From positions 1-64,000 of the forward strand of contig NZ_SADR02000008.1 of assembly GCF_004010325.2 (NCBI RefSeq): a stretch of 64,000 bases of DNA, given 5' to 3'. Shown one piece after another: positions 8,563 through 16,415 of this stretch; positions within the stretch are counted from its first letter, which is position 1; each line of letters opens with the position of its first letter. A program made the translations under genes and the position numbers. The notes under the pieces are model-generated. The model saw only the letters and a program-made list of their open reading frames with translations, made no database searches and was not told the origin of the DNA. The DNA is from Mesorhizobium sp. M00.F.Ca.ET.216.01.1.1. GTDB taxonomy: Bacteria; Pseudomonadota; Alphaproteobacteria; Rhizobiales; Rhizobiaceae.

Positions 8563-9207
8563 ATGTCCAAACTTCGTGTCAATGGTTTCAGCCTGTCGAT
8601 CGATGGCTTCGGCGCTGGTCCCGACCAGGACCTGAAAAACCCGCTGGGAGTCGGCGGAGAAGCCCTGCACAAATGGATGGTCGGCACTCGAACCTTCCGC
8701 GACGTGTTTGGCGAAGATGGCGGGACCACGGACACGGACGACGCGTTCGCGGCGCGCAGCTTCGAAAATATCGGGGCGTGGATCCTGGGCCGCAACATGT
8801 TCGGCCCCATCCGCGGACCCTGGAAGGACGAAAGCTGGAAAGGCTGGTGGGGAGACAATCCGCCCTACCATGTGCCGGTTTTCGTGCTGACCCATCACAA
8901 GCGCGTGCCAATCGACATGGAAGGCGGCACGACTTTTTACTTCGTCACCGATGGCATCCATGCCGCGCTCGAACAAGCCACCGCGGCAGCAGACGGCAAG
9001 GATGTTCGGCTCGGCGGTGGTGTCGCTACCGTCCGCCAGTATCTGCAGGAGAGATTGGTGGACGAGATGCACATGGCGATCTCGCCGGTCCTTCTGGGTT
9101 CCGGGGAGCATCTTTTCGCGGGCATCGACATGCCCAAACTCGGCTATCAGTGCAGCGAACAGGTGGCCACTCCGCTAGCCACCCATGTCGTCATCAAGCG
9201 CGAATAA
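8563..9207 (+). CDS. Dihydrofolate reductase-like protein (RibD C-terminal fold)
   Basis: The 214-aa protein has the fold shared by dihydrofolate reductase and the RibD reductase domain: an N-terminal SIDGFGAGPDQ strand, AWILGRNMFGPIRGPW, the PVFVLTHH motif and a C-terminal GGGVATVRQYLQERLVDEMHM block ending with PVLLGSGEHLF. Stand-alone members are oxidoreductases of mostly unknown substrate. I prefer the ATG at 8563, with GGAGAAG upstream, to the one at 8548. No operon partner is evident. The 250 bp before it contain no gene, only AT-richer DNA likely to hold the promoter. Confidence 0.8.
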   Translation: MSKLRVNGFSLSIDGFGAGPDQDLKNPLGVGGEALHKWMVGTRTFRDVFGEDGGTTDTDDAFAARSFENIGAWILGRNMFGPIRGPWKDESWKGWWGDNPPYHVPVFVLTHHKRVPIDMEGGTTFYFVTDGIHAALEQATAAADGKDVRLGGGVATVRQYLQERLVDEMHMAISPVLLGSGEHLFAGIDMPKLGYQCSEQVATPLATHVVIKRE

Positions 9208-9370
9208 ACAACAGAAATCGTGGCATTTTGTCTGCACCGCTGCTGCGCTCAGAAGTAACGGCATGGATCCCAAGATCTGTGCCGCGACATCAGCCGACGA
9301 GCGCAGCGATTCAGGGCGCGCGGCCGCTTGTCGCGTACTGTTCCGCACGCCAGCAGGCCGCGAAGCAACC

Positions 9371-10290
9371 TCAATACTTCTCCGGCACGTAAAGCTCGCG
9401 CGGCAACACCTGGCGCTCGTATTCGGGATTGAAGACGGGCTCCGGCAGCGTGATCTCCTCGTGCGGCACCTCCTCATAGGGCATCTGCTTGAGAAGGTGG
9501 TCGATGCAGTTCAGCCGCGCCCGCTTCTTGTCGTTGCCCTCGACGATAAACCACGGGGCTTCGGGAATGTTGGTGCGGGCGAACGTCTCTTCCTTGGCCT
9601 TGGTGTACTGCTCCCAGCGCACGCGTGACTGCAGGTCCATCGGCGACAGCTTCCACTGCTTCATCGGATCGTGGATGCGCATCAGGAAGCGCATCTGCTG
9701 CTCCTCATCGGTGATCGAGAACCAGTACTTGACCAACGTAATGCCGGAACGCACCAGCATGCGCTCGAAATCGGGCACGTCGCGGAAGAACTCCTCGACC
9801 TGATCCGGTTCGGCAAAGCCCATCACCCGCTCGACGCCGGAGCGGTTGTACCAGGAGCGGTCGAACAGCACGATCTCACCGCCGGCCGGCAGATGCGGAA
9901 CGAGCGCTGGAAATACCATTGCGACTTCTCGCGCTCGGTTGGCGCCGGCAGCGCGACGACGCGGCAGATACGCGGATTGAGCCGCTGGGTGATGCGCTTG
10001 ATGACGCCGCCCTTGCCGGCTGAATCACGGCCCTCGAAGATCACCACCAGCTTCTTCTTGTGGTAAGCCACCCATGACTGCAGCTTGATCAACTCGGATT
10101 GCAAGGCGATCAGGTCGCGAAAATATTGCTGGCGTTCGATCGAAGGCGGATGCGCGTTCTTGTAGATCCTGGCGATCTCCATTGACAGCGCCGGCTCCGA
10201 AATTTCCAGCTCGTAGTCCTCATCGAGCGTATCGGCAAGCTCGGCTTCCAGCCAATCCCTGGCCCCGGAGTTCAGTTTGCTGTCGTTCAT
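9371..10290 (-). pseudogene. ppk2: Polyphosphate kinase 2, disrupted by a one-base frameshift
   Basis: PPK2 enzymes transfer phosphate between polyphosphate and nucleotides. The N-terminal part (ATG at 10290, RBS GGAGC) includes Walker A in VVIFEGRDSAGKGG. The C-terminal part, in another frame, includes the lid/Walker B region EIVLFDRSWYNRSGVERVMGF and the normal C-terminus LPRELYVPEKY. The frames join at QWYFQR/VPHLPAGG. One base is missing at 9902-9903, where TC stands in place of a TAC or TTC codon. Otherwise both halves are intact and full length (about 305 residues in total), so the lesion is recent or a sequencing error. If real, no active kinase is made. Confidence 0.88.
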
Positions 10291-10466
10291 TGCGCTGCTC
10301 CGTGTGCAAGCTTGAGTGACTTGGATACAGGCCGGTAATGACGGTTTTATTGCAGCCAGCCTCAATGGCTGGCGCCGCCTCGCATCCGCGAGATGTGATC
10401 GATCCATCCTTGCGGCACCGGCGACAAGCTGCCCAAATTGTCCTACAAAATGAGGGGTTCATTGCT

Positions 10467-10485
10467 GGCTGCCTTCGAGGCAGCC
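10467..10485 (+). other. Hairpin in the leader of the aldo/keto reductase gene
   Basis: GGCTGCC and GGCAGCC pair across a 5-nt loop and are followed by CCTTTC. The hairpin lies 28 bp before the ATG of the aldo/keto reductase gene, with the RBS GAGGA in between. Because ppk2 is divergent it cannot terminate a known upstream transcript, so it belongs to the leader or promoter region. Confidence 0.4.
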
Positions 10486-10513
10486 CCTTTCAACACAATC
10501 GCGAGGACCTGAC

Positions 10514-11554
10514 ATGGAATACCGCACTCTCGGCCGTTCCGGGCTGAAAGTTTCGACACTGACCATGGGCACCATGACCTTCGGCGGCACCGGCGCATTT
10601 GCGGCGGTCGGCAAGACCGACCTCGACGAGGCGCGCCGCATGATCGATCTCTGCATCGATGCCGGCATCAATCTCATCGACACCGCCAACGTCTATTCGA
10701 ACGGGCTTTCCGAAGAGATCATCGGCGAAGCGCTCGGCGGCAAGCGCAAGGGCGACGTGCTGATCGCCTCCAAGGCGCGCATGCGGATCGGAAAGGGTCC
10801 CAACGACGAAGGCCTGTCGCGCTACCATCTGATCCGCGAATGTGAGAAGAGCCTGAAGCGACTCAAGACCGATGTCATCGACATCTATTTCCTGCACGAA
10901 TGGGACGGCATGACGCCGCTAGAGGAAACCATCGCCGCGCTCGATACGCTGGTCTGCCAGGGCAAGGTTCGCTATGTCGGCTGCTCCAACTATTCCGGCT
11001 GGCAGGTGATGAAGGCGCTCGGCATCAGCGAGCGCCAGCACCGGCCGCGCTTCGTTACCCAGCAGATCCACTACACGCTGGAAGCGCGCGAAGCCGAATA
11101 CGAACTTTTACCGATCTCGGTCGATCAGGGGCTCGGCGTGCTGGTCTGGAGCCCGCTCGCCGGCGGATTGCTGTCCGGCAAGTATCACCGCGACCAGGCA
11201 ACCGCCCGCCAGCTCAGTGGCTGGTCGGAACCGCCGATCCGTGACGAGGAGCGGCTGTGGCGGATCGTCGACGTGCTTGTCGACATCGGCAAGAGCCACG
11301 GCGTGTCGGCGGCGCAGGTGGCGCTTGCCTGGCTGCTCGGTCGGCCTGCGGTCAGTTCGCTGATCGTTGGCGGACGGACCGAAGCGCAGTTCAAGGATAA
11401 TATCGCCGCTGCGGGCCTGGTGCTGGCCGAAGAGGAGCGCAGCCAGCTTGACGCGGTGAGCAAGCCGCCGGTGCTCTATCCCTACTGGCACCAGCAGTGG
11501 ACGGCAAAGGACCGCTTCGGTCCGGCCGATCTGGTTCTTGACCGGGACGGCTAG
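10514..11554 (+). CDS. Aldo/keto reductase
   Basis: This 346-aa NADPH-dependent oxidoreductase has a TIM-barrel fold. The catalytic tetrad is visible as D56, Y61, K87 and H128 (LIDTANVYSNG, ASKAR, FLHEW). The cofactor-binding part follows in VWSPLAGGLLSGKY and SSLIVGGRTEAQFKDN. The sequence is closest in style to the YajO/Tas subgroup, often annotated as acting on aldehydes, but the substrate cannot be deduced. The RBS GAGGA precedes the start. It is divergent from ppk2 and convergent with the glycosyltransferase gene. Confidence 0.88.
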   Translation: MEYRTLGRSGLKVSTLTMGTMTFGGTGAFAAVGKTDLDEARRMIDLCIDAGINLIDTANVYSNGLSEEIIGEALGGKRKGDVLIASKARMRIGKGPNDEGLSRYHLIRECEKSLKRLKTDVIDIYFLHEWDGMTPLEETIAALDTLVCQGKVRYVGCSNYSGWQVMKALGISERQHRPRFVTQQIHYTLEAREAEYELLPISVDQGLGVLVWSPLAGGLLSGKYHRDQATARQLSGWSEPPIRDEERLWRIVDVLVDIGKSHGVSAAQVALAWLLGRPAVSSLIVGGRTEAQFKDNIAAAGLVLAEEERSQLDAVSKPPVLYPYWHQQWTAKDRFGPADLVLDRDG

Positions 11555-11592
11555 TCGCAAGCAGCCGACCGCATCGAAGCGCATGCTGGCTA

Positions 11593-12564
11593 CTAGCCCG
11601 AAATATAGCGCCAGACGTCAGGGTCGGGTTTGATCTGGCCGCTGAGCACGAAATATTTGTACAGCACGAGCAGGCAGATCGCCTGCTCGGCCCGCTCGTC
11701 GGCGAATGTGCGGCAATAGGCATTCGCGGCGACAACGATGCGTTCGGCTTCGGCCGGATGTCGTTCGAGGTGCCGTACCCGCTCGGCAAGATCAGCGAAA
11801 TCCGGCTGCAGCGGCACATAGTGGATATTCGGTTCAAGCTGCCTTTCGGCAAACCAGGTCTCGTAGGTCGGCGGCGGCATCAGGCAGAGCGAATTCGAGC
11901 TCATGATCCATTTGAGGTTGGTCGCCACATCATTGCCTTCGAGTGATATGATGTAGCGATAGCGCCGCTGCTGATCGATGCTGAGATAAGGCTTGCGATA
12001 CTCCGGCGGCGCCTTCGGTTTTGGCGAGCCAACATCGCAGAACGGCAAATCGCGCGCGGCTTCCAGAAGCAGGGTCCGTATCGGATTGTTGAGGTCGCCG
12101 CGCCAGACCGCGATTGGAAGCTTGTCCGCGAAGGCAACATCGTCGGCGGGCATGTGGAAGTGACGGAACTTGTTGAGCTTGAACAGGATCGCGTTCCTGT
12201 TTTCGCCGGCAATCGGCCGGGACTTGACGATCGACGGCACCTTCGGCACCCTGACGACATCGCCGAATTTCAGGTCGATCCGCAATTCGGGATCGAAGTA
12301 GCGGGCAAATTCCTTCAGATCATAATAGTACATGCTCCGGTCCGACGGCAGCCGGCTAATGCGCACAGCATTGGGACTCGGCGCGAAACCGTCCTGCAGG
12401 TTGTTGTAATAGTTGAGGCGCTCGCGGACCGACCGGTCGGGAAGCCTGGCCTGGTCGAGCAGCCTGCCCAGCCTGCGGCGGAACAATGCCTGCGGTGCGA
12501 TATCGCGCATGGCGTTGCGGGCATAATAGAATAGCTTCTGAGCGTTTCTTTGAAGCGTGGCCAT
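11593..12564 (-). CDS. Glycosyltransferase family 90 (LpsA/CAP10-like)
   Basis: This 323-aa protein shows the GT90 core: SIVKSRPI, the KLPIAVWRGDLNNPIR motif, PYLSIDQQRRYRYIISLEGNDVATNLKWIM and then YVPLQPDFADLAERV. Bacterial members transfer sugars during lipopolysaccharide or capsule assembly (rhizobial LpsA is one). There is no signal peptide or membrane segment, so it is probably a cytoplasmic or peripheral enzyme. I chose the ATG at 12564 (MATLQRN). A TTG-initiated reading to 12630 would run into the triple 17-bp repeat. No other polysaccharide genes are adjacent, so the acceptor is unknown. Confidence 0.8.
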   Translation of the reverse strand: MATLQRNAQKLFYYARNAMRDIAPQALFRRRLGRLLDQARLPDRSVRERLNYYNNLQDGFAPSPNAVRISRLPSDRSMYYYDLKEFARYFDPELRIDLKFGDVVRVPKVPSIVKSRPIAGENRNAILFKLNKFRHFHMPADDVAFADKLPIAVWRGDLNNPIRTLLLEAARDLPFCDVGSPKPKAPPEYRKPYLSIDQQRRYRYIISLEGNDVATNLKWIMSSNSLCLMPPPTYETWFAERQLEPNIHYVPLQPDFADLAERVRHLERHPAEAERIVVAANAYCRTFADERAEQAICLLVLYKYFVLSGQIKPDPDVWRYISG

Positions 12565-12613
12565 TCGGTCGTCTGATTCAAAATCGGTCGGCGGCTCTTG
12601 GCAGCTATCCCCG

Positions 12614-12664
12614 GTCTTTTCTAAACCCAAGTCTTTTCTAAACCCCAGTCTTTTCTAAACCATT
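12614..12664. repeat. Three tandem 17-bp repeats upstream of the GT90 gene
   Basis: GTCTTTTCTAAACC occurs three times with exact 17-bp spacing (12614, 12631, 12648). The block begins 50 bp before the GT90 start, where promoter or leader sequences are expected. Confidence 0.8.
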
Positions 12665-12802
12665 GTGTCAGGCATGACGCAAGTCTGGGACTGCGCAGAA
12701 CCCGGCTGCCAGGCATCCATGGAGCCGATCGCCGCTGACGGTGTTGTGTTTATGACCCAATGCTCTTAGGCAGGGGGCCAAGAAGAATGAAAGGAAAACG
12801 AT

Positions 12803-12961
12803 ATGGCGCGAGCACCGAACTACGGCCAGGAACGCAAGGAGCGCGACCGGCAGAAGGCGGCCAAGAAGGCGGAAAAGCTGGCAGCCAAGGTCGCAGCCAA
12901 GGAACGTTCGAAGCCCGACGACCAGACCAAGTCCGAAAGCGAAGCGGAAACGACGGAGTAG
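12803..12961 (+). CDS. Small charged protein, 52 aa, unknown function
   Basis: An ATG at 12803 preceded by AAAGGAAAAC opens a 52-codon frame with alternating Lys/Glu/Ala (KAAKKAEKLAAKVAAKE) and an acidic end (SESEAETTE). This composition predicts a single charged helix with a disordered tail. A strong RBS, rhizobial codon use and clean boundaries support a real gene. I recognise no named family. It stands alone between the divergent GT90 gene and a DUF982 gene on the other strand. Confidence 0.6.
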   Translation: MARAPNYGQERKERDRQKAAKKAEKLAAKVAAKERSKPDDQTKSESEAETTE

Positions 12962-13035
12962 CACGACATCTAATCCGCGAGGCGGACCGGGGTTTCGGAC
13001 AACAATCCCGCTGGGTTCAGGAATCTCATTGAGTT

Positions 13036-13293
13036 TCAGGCTGGCGCCTTGTCACTGACGAAGACGTTCACCTCGCGCGCAGCAGCGATGAAGGCGCGCC
13101 TGGCGGTCATGGCCGGCTTGTCGCCAGCCAGCGCATCATGACAGGCCTGCAGTGCTTCGCGGTGCTTGGGGCTGCGCTTGCCGGGCCAGCTGTTGAGGAG
13201 GTAATCGGAAGTCTCGCGCACCGTGCGCAAGAGCTGATTGCTTCCCGCAGTGCCCTTGACGGTCACGGGTGTTTCAAATCGGTTGTTTTCCAT
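13036..13293 (-). CDS. DUF982 family protein
   Basis: This 85-aa protein matches the small DUF982 family, found almost only in Rhizobiales and often multicopy: VTVKGTAGSNQLLRTVRETSDYLL, then WPGKRSPKHREALQACHDAL and AFIAAAREVNVFV. The function is unknown. I chose the ATG at 13293 (MENNRFETPV), as family members start with such a short lead. It lies 58 bp downstream of the GntR regulator on the same strand and may be cotranscribed with it. Confidence 0.75.
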   Translation of the reverse strand: MENNRFETPVTVKGTAGSNQLLRTVRETSDYLLNSWPGKRSPKHREALQACHDALAGDKPAMTARRAFIAAAREVNVFVSDKAPA

Positions 13294-13351
13294 GGCCGCT
13301 CTTACGCCATCGCCACCTGCGAAGCGAGGCGAAAGTGCTGGCTTTCGCAAA

Positions 13352-14017
13352 TCAGGCAGCGACGACGGCAAATCCCCTGGCGCGCAGGCCGCGCCGGTCA
13401 TTGTGCAGCGACATCACCAGCCGGTCGCGGCTGCCGGTGATATGGGCCGAAAGCAGCCGTGCGGCCTTGTCGGCAACGCCTGCCCGCACCGCCGCCAGAA
13501 TGGCATGATGTTCGGCCCAGGCACGGCCGAGTGCTGCCTCGTCGCGAACCTCCAGCCAACGGGCGCGCGACAGGCGCGTCATCGCATCGCGGACCGCCCG
13601 GAACAGGAATTCGTTGCCGGACAGTCGCGCCAGCTCGATATGGAAATCCATGCCGACGCGGTGCCATTCCTCGCGCGGGGTGCTGGCGTCGCATGAGTCT
13701 AGCATCGCCTCGACGACATCGACGGCGCTCCTGTCCTCAAGGGCACAGGTCAGCCCGAGTGCCGCAACCTCGACCGCTTCGCGGTAAACGGCGATCTGCT
13801 CGAGCTTGGCAAGGTTGATGGGCGAGACCGTCCAGCCGCGCCCGTCGCGGCAGACCAGCCCCTCCGTCTCAAGCCGCAACAACGCCGCCCTGACCGGCGT
13901 GCGCGACGCCCCGAAGCGGCTCTCGATCCAGCGTTCCGTCAATCGCTCGCCCGGACCGACCTCCAGGCCGAGGATCATCTCGCGAAGCTGTTTTTCGACA
14001 TTCTGCATCTGCGACAT
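13352..14017 (-). CDS. GntR-family transcriptional regulator (FadR/FCD subgroup)
   Basis: This 221-aa regulator has an N-terminal winged helix (about 5-70, GERLTERWIESRFGASRTPV and a typical RDGRGWTVSPI wing) and a C-terminal all-helical FCD ligand-binding domain with the metal-binding style motifs DFHIELARLSGN and HHAILAAVRAG. It is divergent from an MFS efflux gene, and the intergenic region holds a perfect operator-like palindrome with an extra half-site. It probably controls the transporter and itself. The ligand is unknown. Confidence 0.88.
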   Translation of the reverse strand: MSQMQNVEKQLREMILGLEVGPGERLTERWIESRFGASRTPVRAALLRLETEGLVCRDGRGWTVSPINLAKLEQIAVYREAVEVAALGLTCALEDRSAVDVVEAMLDSCDASTPREEWHRVGMDFHIELARLSGNEFLFRAVRDAMTRLSRARWLEVRDEAALGRAWAEHHAILAAVRAGVADKAARLLSAHITGSRDRLVMSLHNDRRGLRARGFAVVAA

Positions 14018-14108
14018 CGTGGTTCCGTTTGCTGACGATCGAGCTCCGGAGTTTGCCGATCACGTTTGAGGGCGCTGCATTGACAGCGCCTGAGGTAGCG
14101 TCCATGAC

Positions 14109-14140
14109 GGATACCAAACTGGTATCCCAAATTGGTATCC
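14109..14140. promoter_or_regulatory. Candidate GntR operator
   Basis: GGATACCA-AAC-TGGTATCC (14109-14127) is a perfect palindrome. A third TGGTATCC half-site follows at 14133-14140. The site lies between the regulator and the divergent MFS gene, 41-72 bp before the MFS ATG, where a repressor would cover both promoters. Confidence 0.7.
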
Positions 14141-14180
14141 GCAGCAAGCCGCCATATGGACTGCACGGACAGGATATGAC

Positions 14181-15434
14181 ATGCAGCAAGACCGCACAGC
14201 CCAAAGCGCGCACAACATCCATTGGCGGCGCAATCTGTTTGTCTGCTTTGCCGGTTCGTTCAGCACGCTCGTCGCCATGACCTTGCTGTTGCCCTTCCTG
14301 CCGCTCTATGTCGAGCAGTTGGGTGCCGAGGGCCATGCGGCGATCGTGCAATGGTCCGGCATCGCCTATGGCGCGACGTTCTTCGCCGCCGCGCTGGTGG
14401 CGCCGCTCTGGGGACGGCTCGGCGACCGCTATGGCCGTAAATTGATGCTGGTGCGCGCCAGTTTCGGCATGGCCGTCTGCATGTCGCTGACCGGCATGGT
14501 GCAGACGGTCTGGCAACTGGTGCTGCTGCGCCTGCTGATCGGTTTCGCCGGCGGTTATTCTTCGGGCTCGACAATCCTGGTCGCCATGCAGACGCCGAAG
14601 GACCGTTCCGGCTGGGCGCTCGGCGTGCTGTCGGCCGGCATCACGGCCGGCGCCCTGGTCGGGCCGCTGCTCGGTGGCGCGCTGCCGCCGCTGATCGGTA
14701 TTCGCGCCACCTTCCTGCTCGCCGGCGGCGTCATCTTCCTGGCGTTTCTGGCAACCACGTTCCTTATCAACGAGCCCCCTCGCCAGGCGGCCACAAGCGC
14801 GGAACACAAAGGCAAGCCGAAGGGCGGCTGGTCGCAAATTCCCGACAAGCGTCCCGTCGTCGCCATGCTGGCGACCGGAATGCTGCTCAGCTTCGCCACC
14901 ATGTCGATCGAGCCGATCATCACGGTCTATGTCCAGCAGCTCATCAAGGACACGAGCCGGGTCACGCTGATCTCCGGCGTCGTCATGTCGGCGGCGGCAC
15001 TCGGCGCCATCCTGTCGGCCTCGCGGCTCGGCAAGCTCGCCGACCGCATCGGCCACTGGAACGTCATCGTCGCGGCCCTTGCCGTCTCGGCGCTGCTGCT
15101 GATCCCGCAAGCCTTCGCCACGCAGGGCTGGCAGCTCGTCGGCCTGCGGTTCCTGATGGGCTTGGCACTGGGCGGCCTCCTGCCCTGCATCACCAGCGTC
15201 ATCCGCCACAATGTTCCGGACGGCGTCGGCGGCAATGTTCTCGGCCTGTCGATCTCGGCCCAATATGTCGGACAGGTCGCAGGCCCGTTGCTCGGCGGCT
15301 TCGTCGGCGGTCATTTCGGCATGCGTGCGGTGTTTCTCGGCACGTCCGTGCTGATGGCAGGCGGAGCGGCATATAACTGGCTGGTCCAGTCACGCCGCGA
15401 ACGGGACATGCTGGTGCAGGCCGGCAAATCCTGA
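14181..15434 (+). CDS. MFS transporter, DHA1-type drug efflux
   Basis: This 417-aa protein has twelve predicted membrane spans. The MFS loop 2-3 signature is present as GRLGDRYGRKLML and the repeat in the second half as GKLADRIGHW. The antiporter motif C region GVLSAGITAGALVGPLLGG in span 5 suggests drug/H+ antiport. It resembles MdtG-type pumps. The divergent GntR regulator with its shared operator suggests induction by a substrate or metabolite. A small DUF423 membrane protein follows 42 bp downstream and may be cotranscribed. Confidence 0.88.
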   Translation: MQQDRTAQSAHNIHWRRNLFVCFAGSFSTLVAMTLLLPFLPLYVEQLGAEGHAAIVQWSGIAYGATFFAAALVAPLWGRLGDRYGRKLMLVRASFGMAVCMSLTGMVQTVWQLVLLRLLIGFAGGYSSGSTILVAMQTPKDRSGWALGVLSAGITAGALVGPLLGGALPPLIGIRATFLLAGGVIFLAFLATTFLINEPPRQAATSAEHKGKPKGGWSQIPDKRPVVAMLATGMLLSFATMSIEPIITVYVQQLIKDTSRVTLISGVVMSAAALGAILSASRLGKLADRIGHWNVIVAALAVSALLLIPQAFATQGWQLVGLRFLMGLALGGLLPCITSVIRHNVPDGVGGNVLGLSISAQYVGQVAGPLLGGFVGGHFGMRAVFLGTSVLMAGGAAYNWLVQSRRERDMLVQAGKS

Positions 15435-15476
15435 CAGGTTCCGCAGACTCGTCGGTCAAATCACGGAGAACTGAGC

Positions 15477-15851
15477 ATGAGCACGGCCGAACACCCGGCA
15501 GGCACCAGCGGCCGCATCCTTGCCTTCGCCGGCGGCCTCTGCGGCGCGGCGGGCGTGGCGCTGTCTGCCGCGGCGGTGCATCTGGGCGGTTCATTCGTCG
15601 GCACGGCCGCGTCCTTCCTGCTCATGCATGCGCCGGTCTTTGTTGCCGTCGGGCTCTGCGGCGGAAATCTGGGCTTGCGAGCCGGCAGCCTCATCCTTCT
15701 CGTCGGGCTGCTGCTATTTTCGGGCGACCTCCTCGCCCGGGACTTCCTTGGCTCGCGGCTTTTCCCGATGTCGGCGCCGATCGGCGGCACCTTGCTCATC
15801 GCCGGCTGGCTGGTGATCGCAGTTTCTGCCTTGTTCCAGCGGCGCTCCTGA
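15477..15851 (+). CDS. DUF423 membrane protein
   Basis: This 124-aa protein has four hydrophobic segments and the small-residue-rich pattern of the DUF423 (YgdD-like) family (AFAGGLCGAAGVALSAAAVH, then GLLLFSGDLLARDFLG and PIGGTLLIAGWLVIAVSAL). Its molecular role is unknown. The RBS GGAG precedes the ATG at 15477. It follows the MFS gene closely on the same strand. Confidence 0.8.
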   Translation: MSTAEHPAGTSGRILAFAGGLCGAAGVALSAAAVHLGGSFVGTAASFLLMHAPVFVAVGLCGGNLGLRAGSLILLVGLLLFSGDLLARDFLGSRLFPMSAPIGGTLLIAGWLVIAVSALFQRRS

Positions 15852-15926
15852 GACGGTATTCCTGCACCAATCGGGGTGGTTTGGCGCTTGCCGCCTCAAG
15901 CCGCGCTGGCCTTACAGGTGCTGGTC

Positions 15927-16064
15927 CTACCGGCGTTCGGGCCGCAGGTCGCGGTTGCGCGCGGCCGGTTTGGTCAAGCGAAGCCGCTCTGGCCGGCGGG
16001 AGGCCGGTGAGATGCCCCAATAGTTGCGGTAGATGTCTTCGAACAGATAGCTGACGGGATGCAT
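15927..16064 (-). CDS. Micro-ORF A, 45 aa, paralogue of micro-ORF B
   Basis: The ATG at 16064 follows a textbook AGGAGG. The peptide begins MHPVSYLFEDIYRNYWGIS and ends in a very basic tail rich in Arg/Pro. Its first 18 residues are nearly the same as those of the next ORF upstream, so the two arose by duplication. A LacI-type operator (16085-16098) lies just before the RBS. I know no named family. The aromatic N-terminus and basic tail resemble DUF1127-like rhizobial micro-proteins only in general character. Confidence 0.7.
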   Translation of the reverse strand: MHPVSYLFEDIYRNYWGISPASRRPERLRLTKPAARNRDLRPERR

Positions 16065-16084
16065 GGGCTGCCTCCTAATAAGAA

Positions 16085-16098
16085 TTGAATCGATCCAA
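16085..16098. promoter_or_regulatory. LacI-type operator, copy 1
   Basis: TTGAATCGATCCAA is a near-palindrome with the central CG typical of LacI-family operators. It lies 21 bp upstream of the micro-ORF A start. Confidence 0.7.
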
Positions 16099-16126
16099 TC
16101 GACAGGCACAAAAAATACCTTGCCGA

Positions 16127-16270
16127 TCAGCTCCGCTTGCGCTCGACGAGGAAATGCAGATCGCGAGCCCACGGACCGGTCTTGCCGCGGCGCTTCCAGG
16201 TCGCAACGCTCGACGAGATGCTCCAGTCGTTGCGGTAGATGTCTTCAAACAGGTAATTGACGGGATGCAT
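16127..16270 (-). CDS. Micro-ORF B, 47 aa, paralogue of micro-ORF A
   Basis: The ATG at 16270 follows AAGGAGG. The protein starts MHPVNYLFEDIYRNDWSIS, closely matching micro-ORF A, then diverges into a Lys/Arg/Trp-rich tail (WKRRGKTGPWARDLHFLVE). Two operators of the LacI type lie at 15-28 and 48-61 bp before the start. Conservation between the two copies, strong RBSs and shared operators argue for real genes. The function is unknown, perhaps regulatory or membrane-associated. Confidence 0.7.
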   Translation of the reverse strand: MHPVNYLFEDIYRNDWSISSSVATWKRRGKTGPWARDLHFLVERKRS

Positions 16271-16284
16271 GGCATGCCTCCTTC

Positions 16285-16298
16285 TTGAACCGATCCAA
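16285..16298. promoter_or_regulatory. LacI-type operator, copy 2
   Basis: TTGAACCGATCCAA differs from copy 1 at one position. It lies 15 bp before the micro-ORF B start, overlapping the expected transcription start region. Confidence 0.65.
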
Positions 16299-16317
16299 TC
16301 AGTTGCTGGCAATGCAG

Positions 16318-16331
16318 TTGGATCGATTCAA
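16318..16331. promoter_or_regulatory. LacI-type operator, copy 3
   Basis: TTGGATCGATTCAA is the exact reverse complement of copy 1. It is followed by AT-rich DNA (AAAAATATACC) that may contain a -10 region. Confidence 0.7.
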
Positions 16332-16366
16332 AAATATACCATGGCATACAGATGTCAAGCAAATAT

Positions 16367-16380
16367 TTGAATCGATCCAA
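16367..16380. promoter_or_regulatory. LacI-type operator, copy 4
   Basis: TTGAATCGATCCAA is identical to copy 1. It lies 36 bp before the LacI start codon, so the regulator is probably autoregulated. Copies 3 and 4 are 49 bp apart, a spacing that could allow DNA looping. Confidence 0.7.
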
Positions 16381-16415
16381 CGAAAGTGCTAAATGAGAGC
16401 CCGGAGGCAAGCAGA

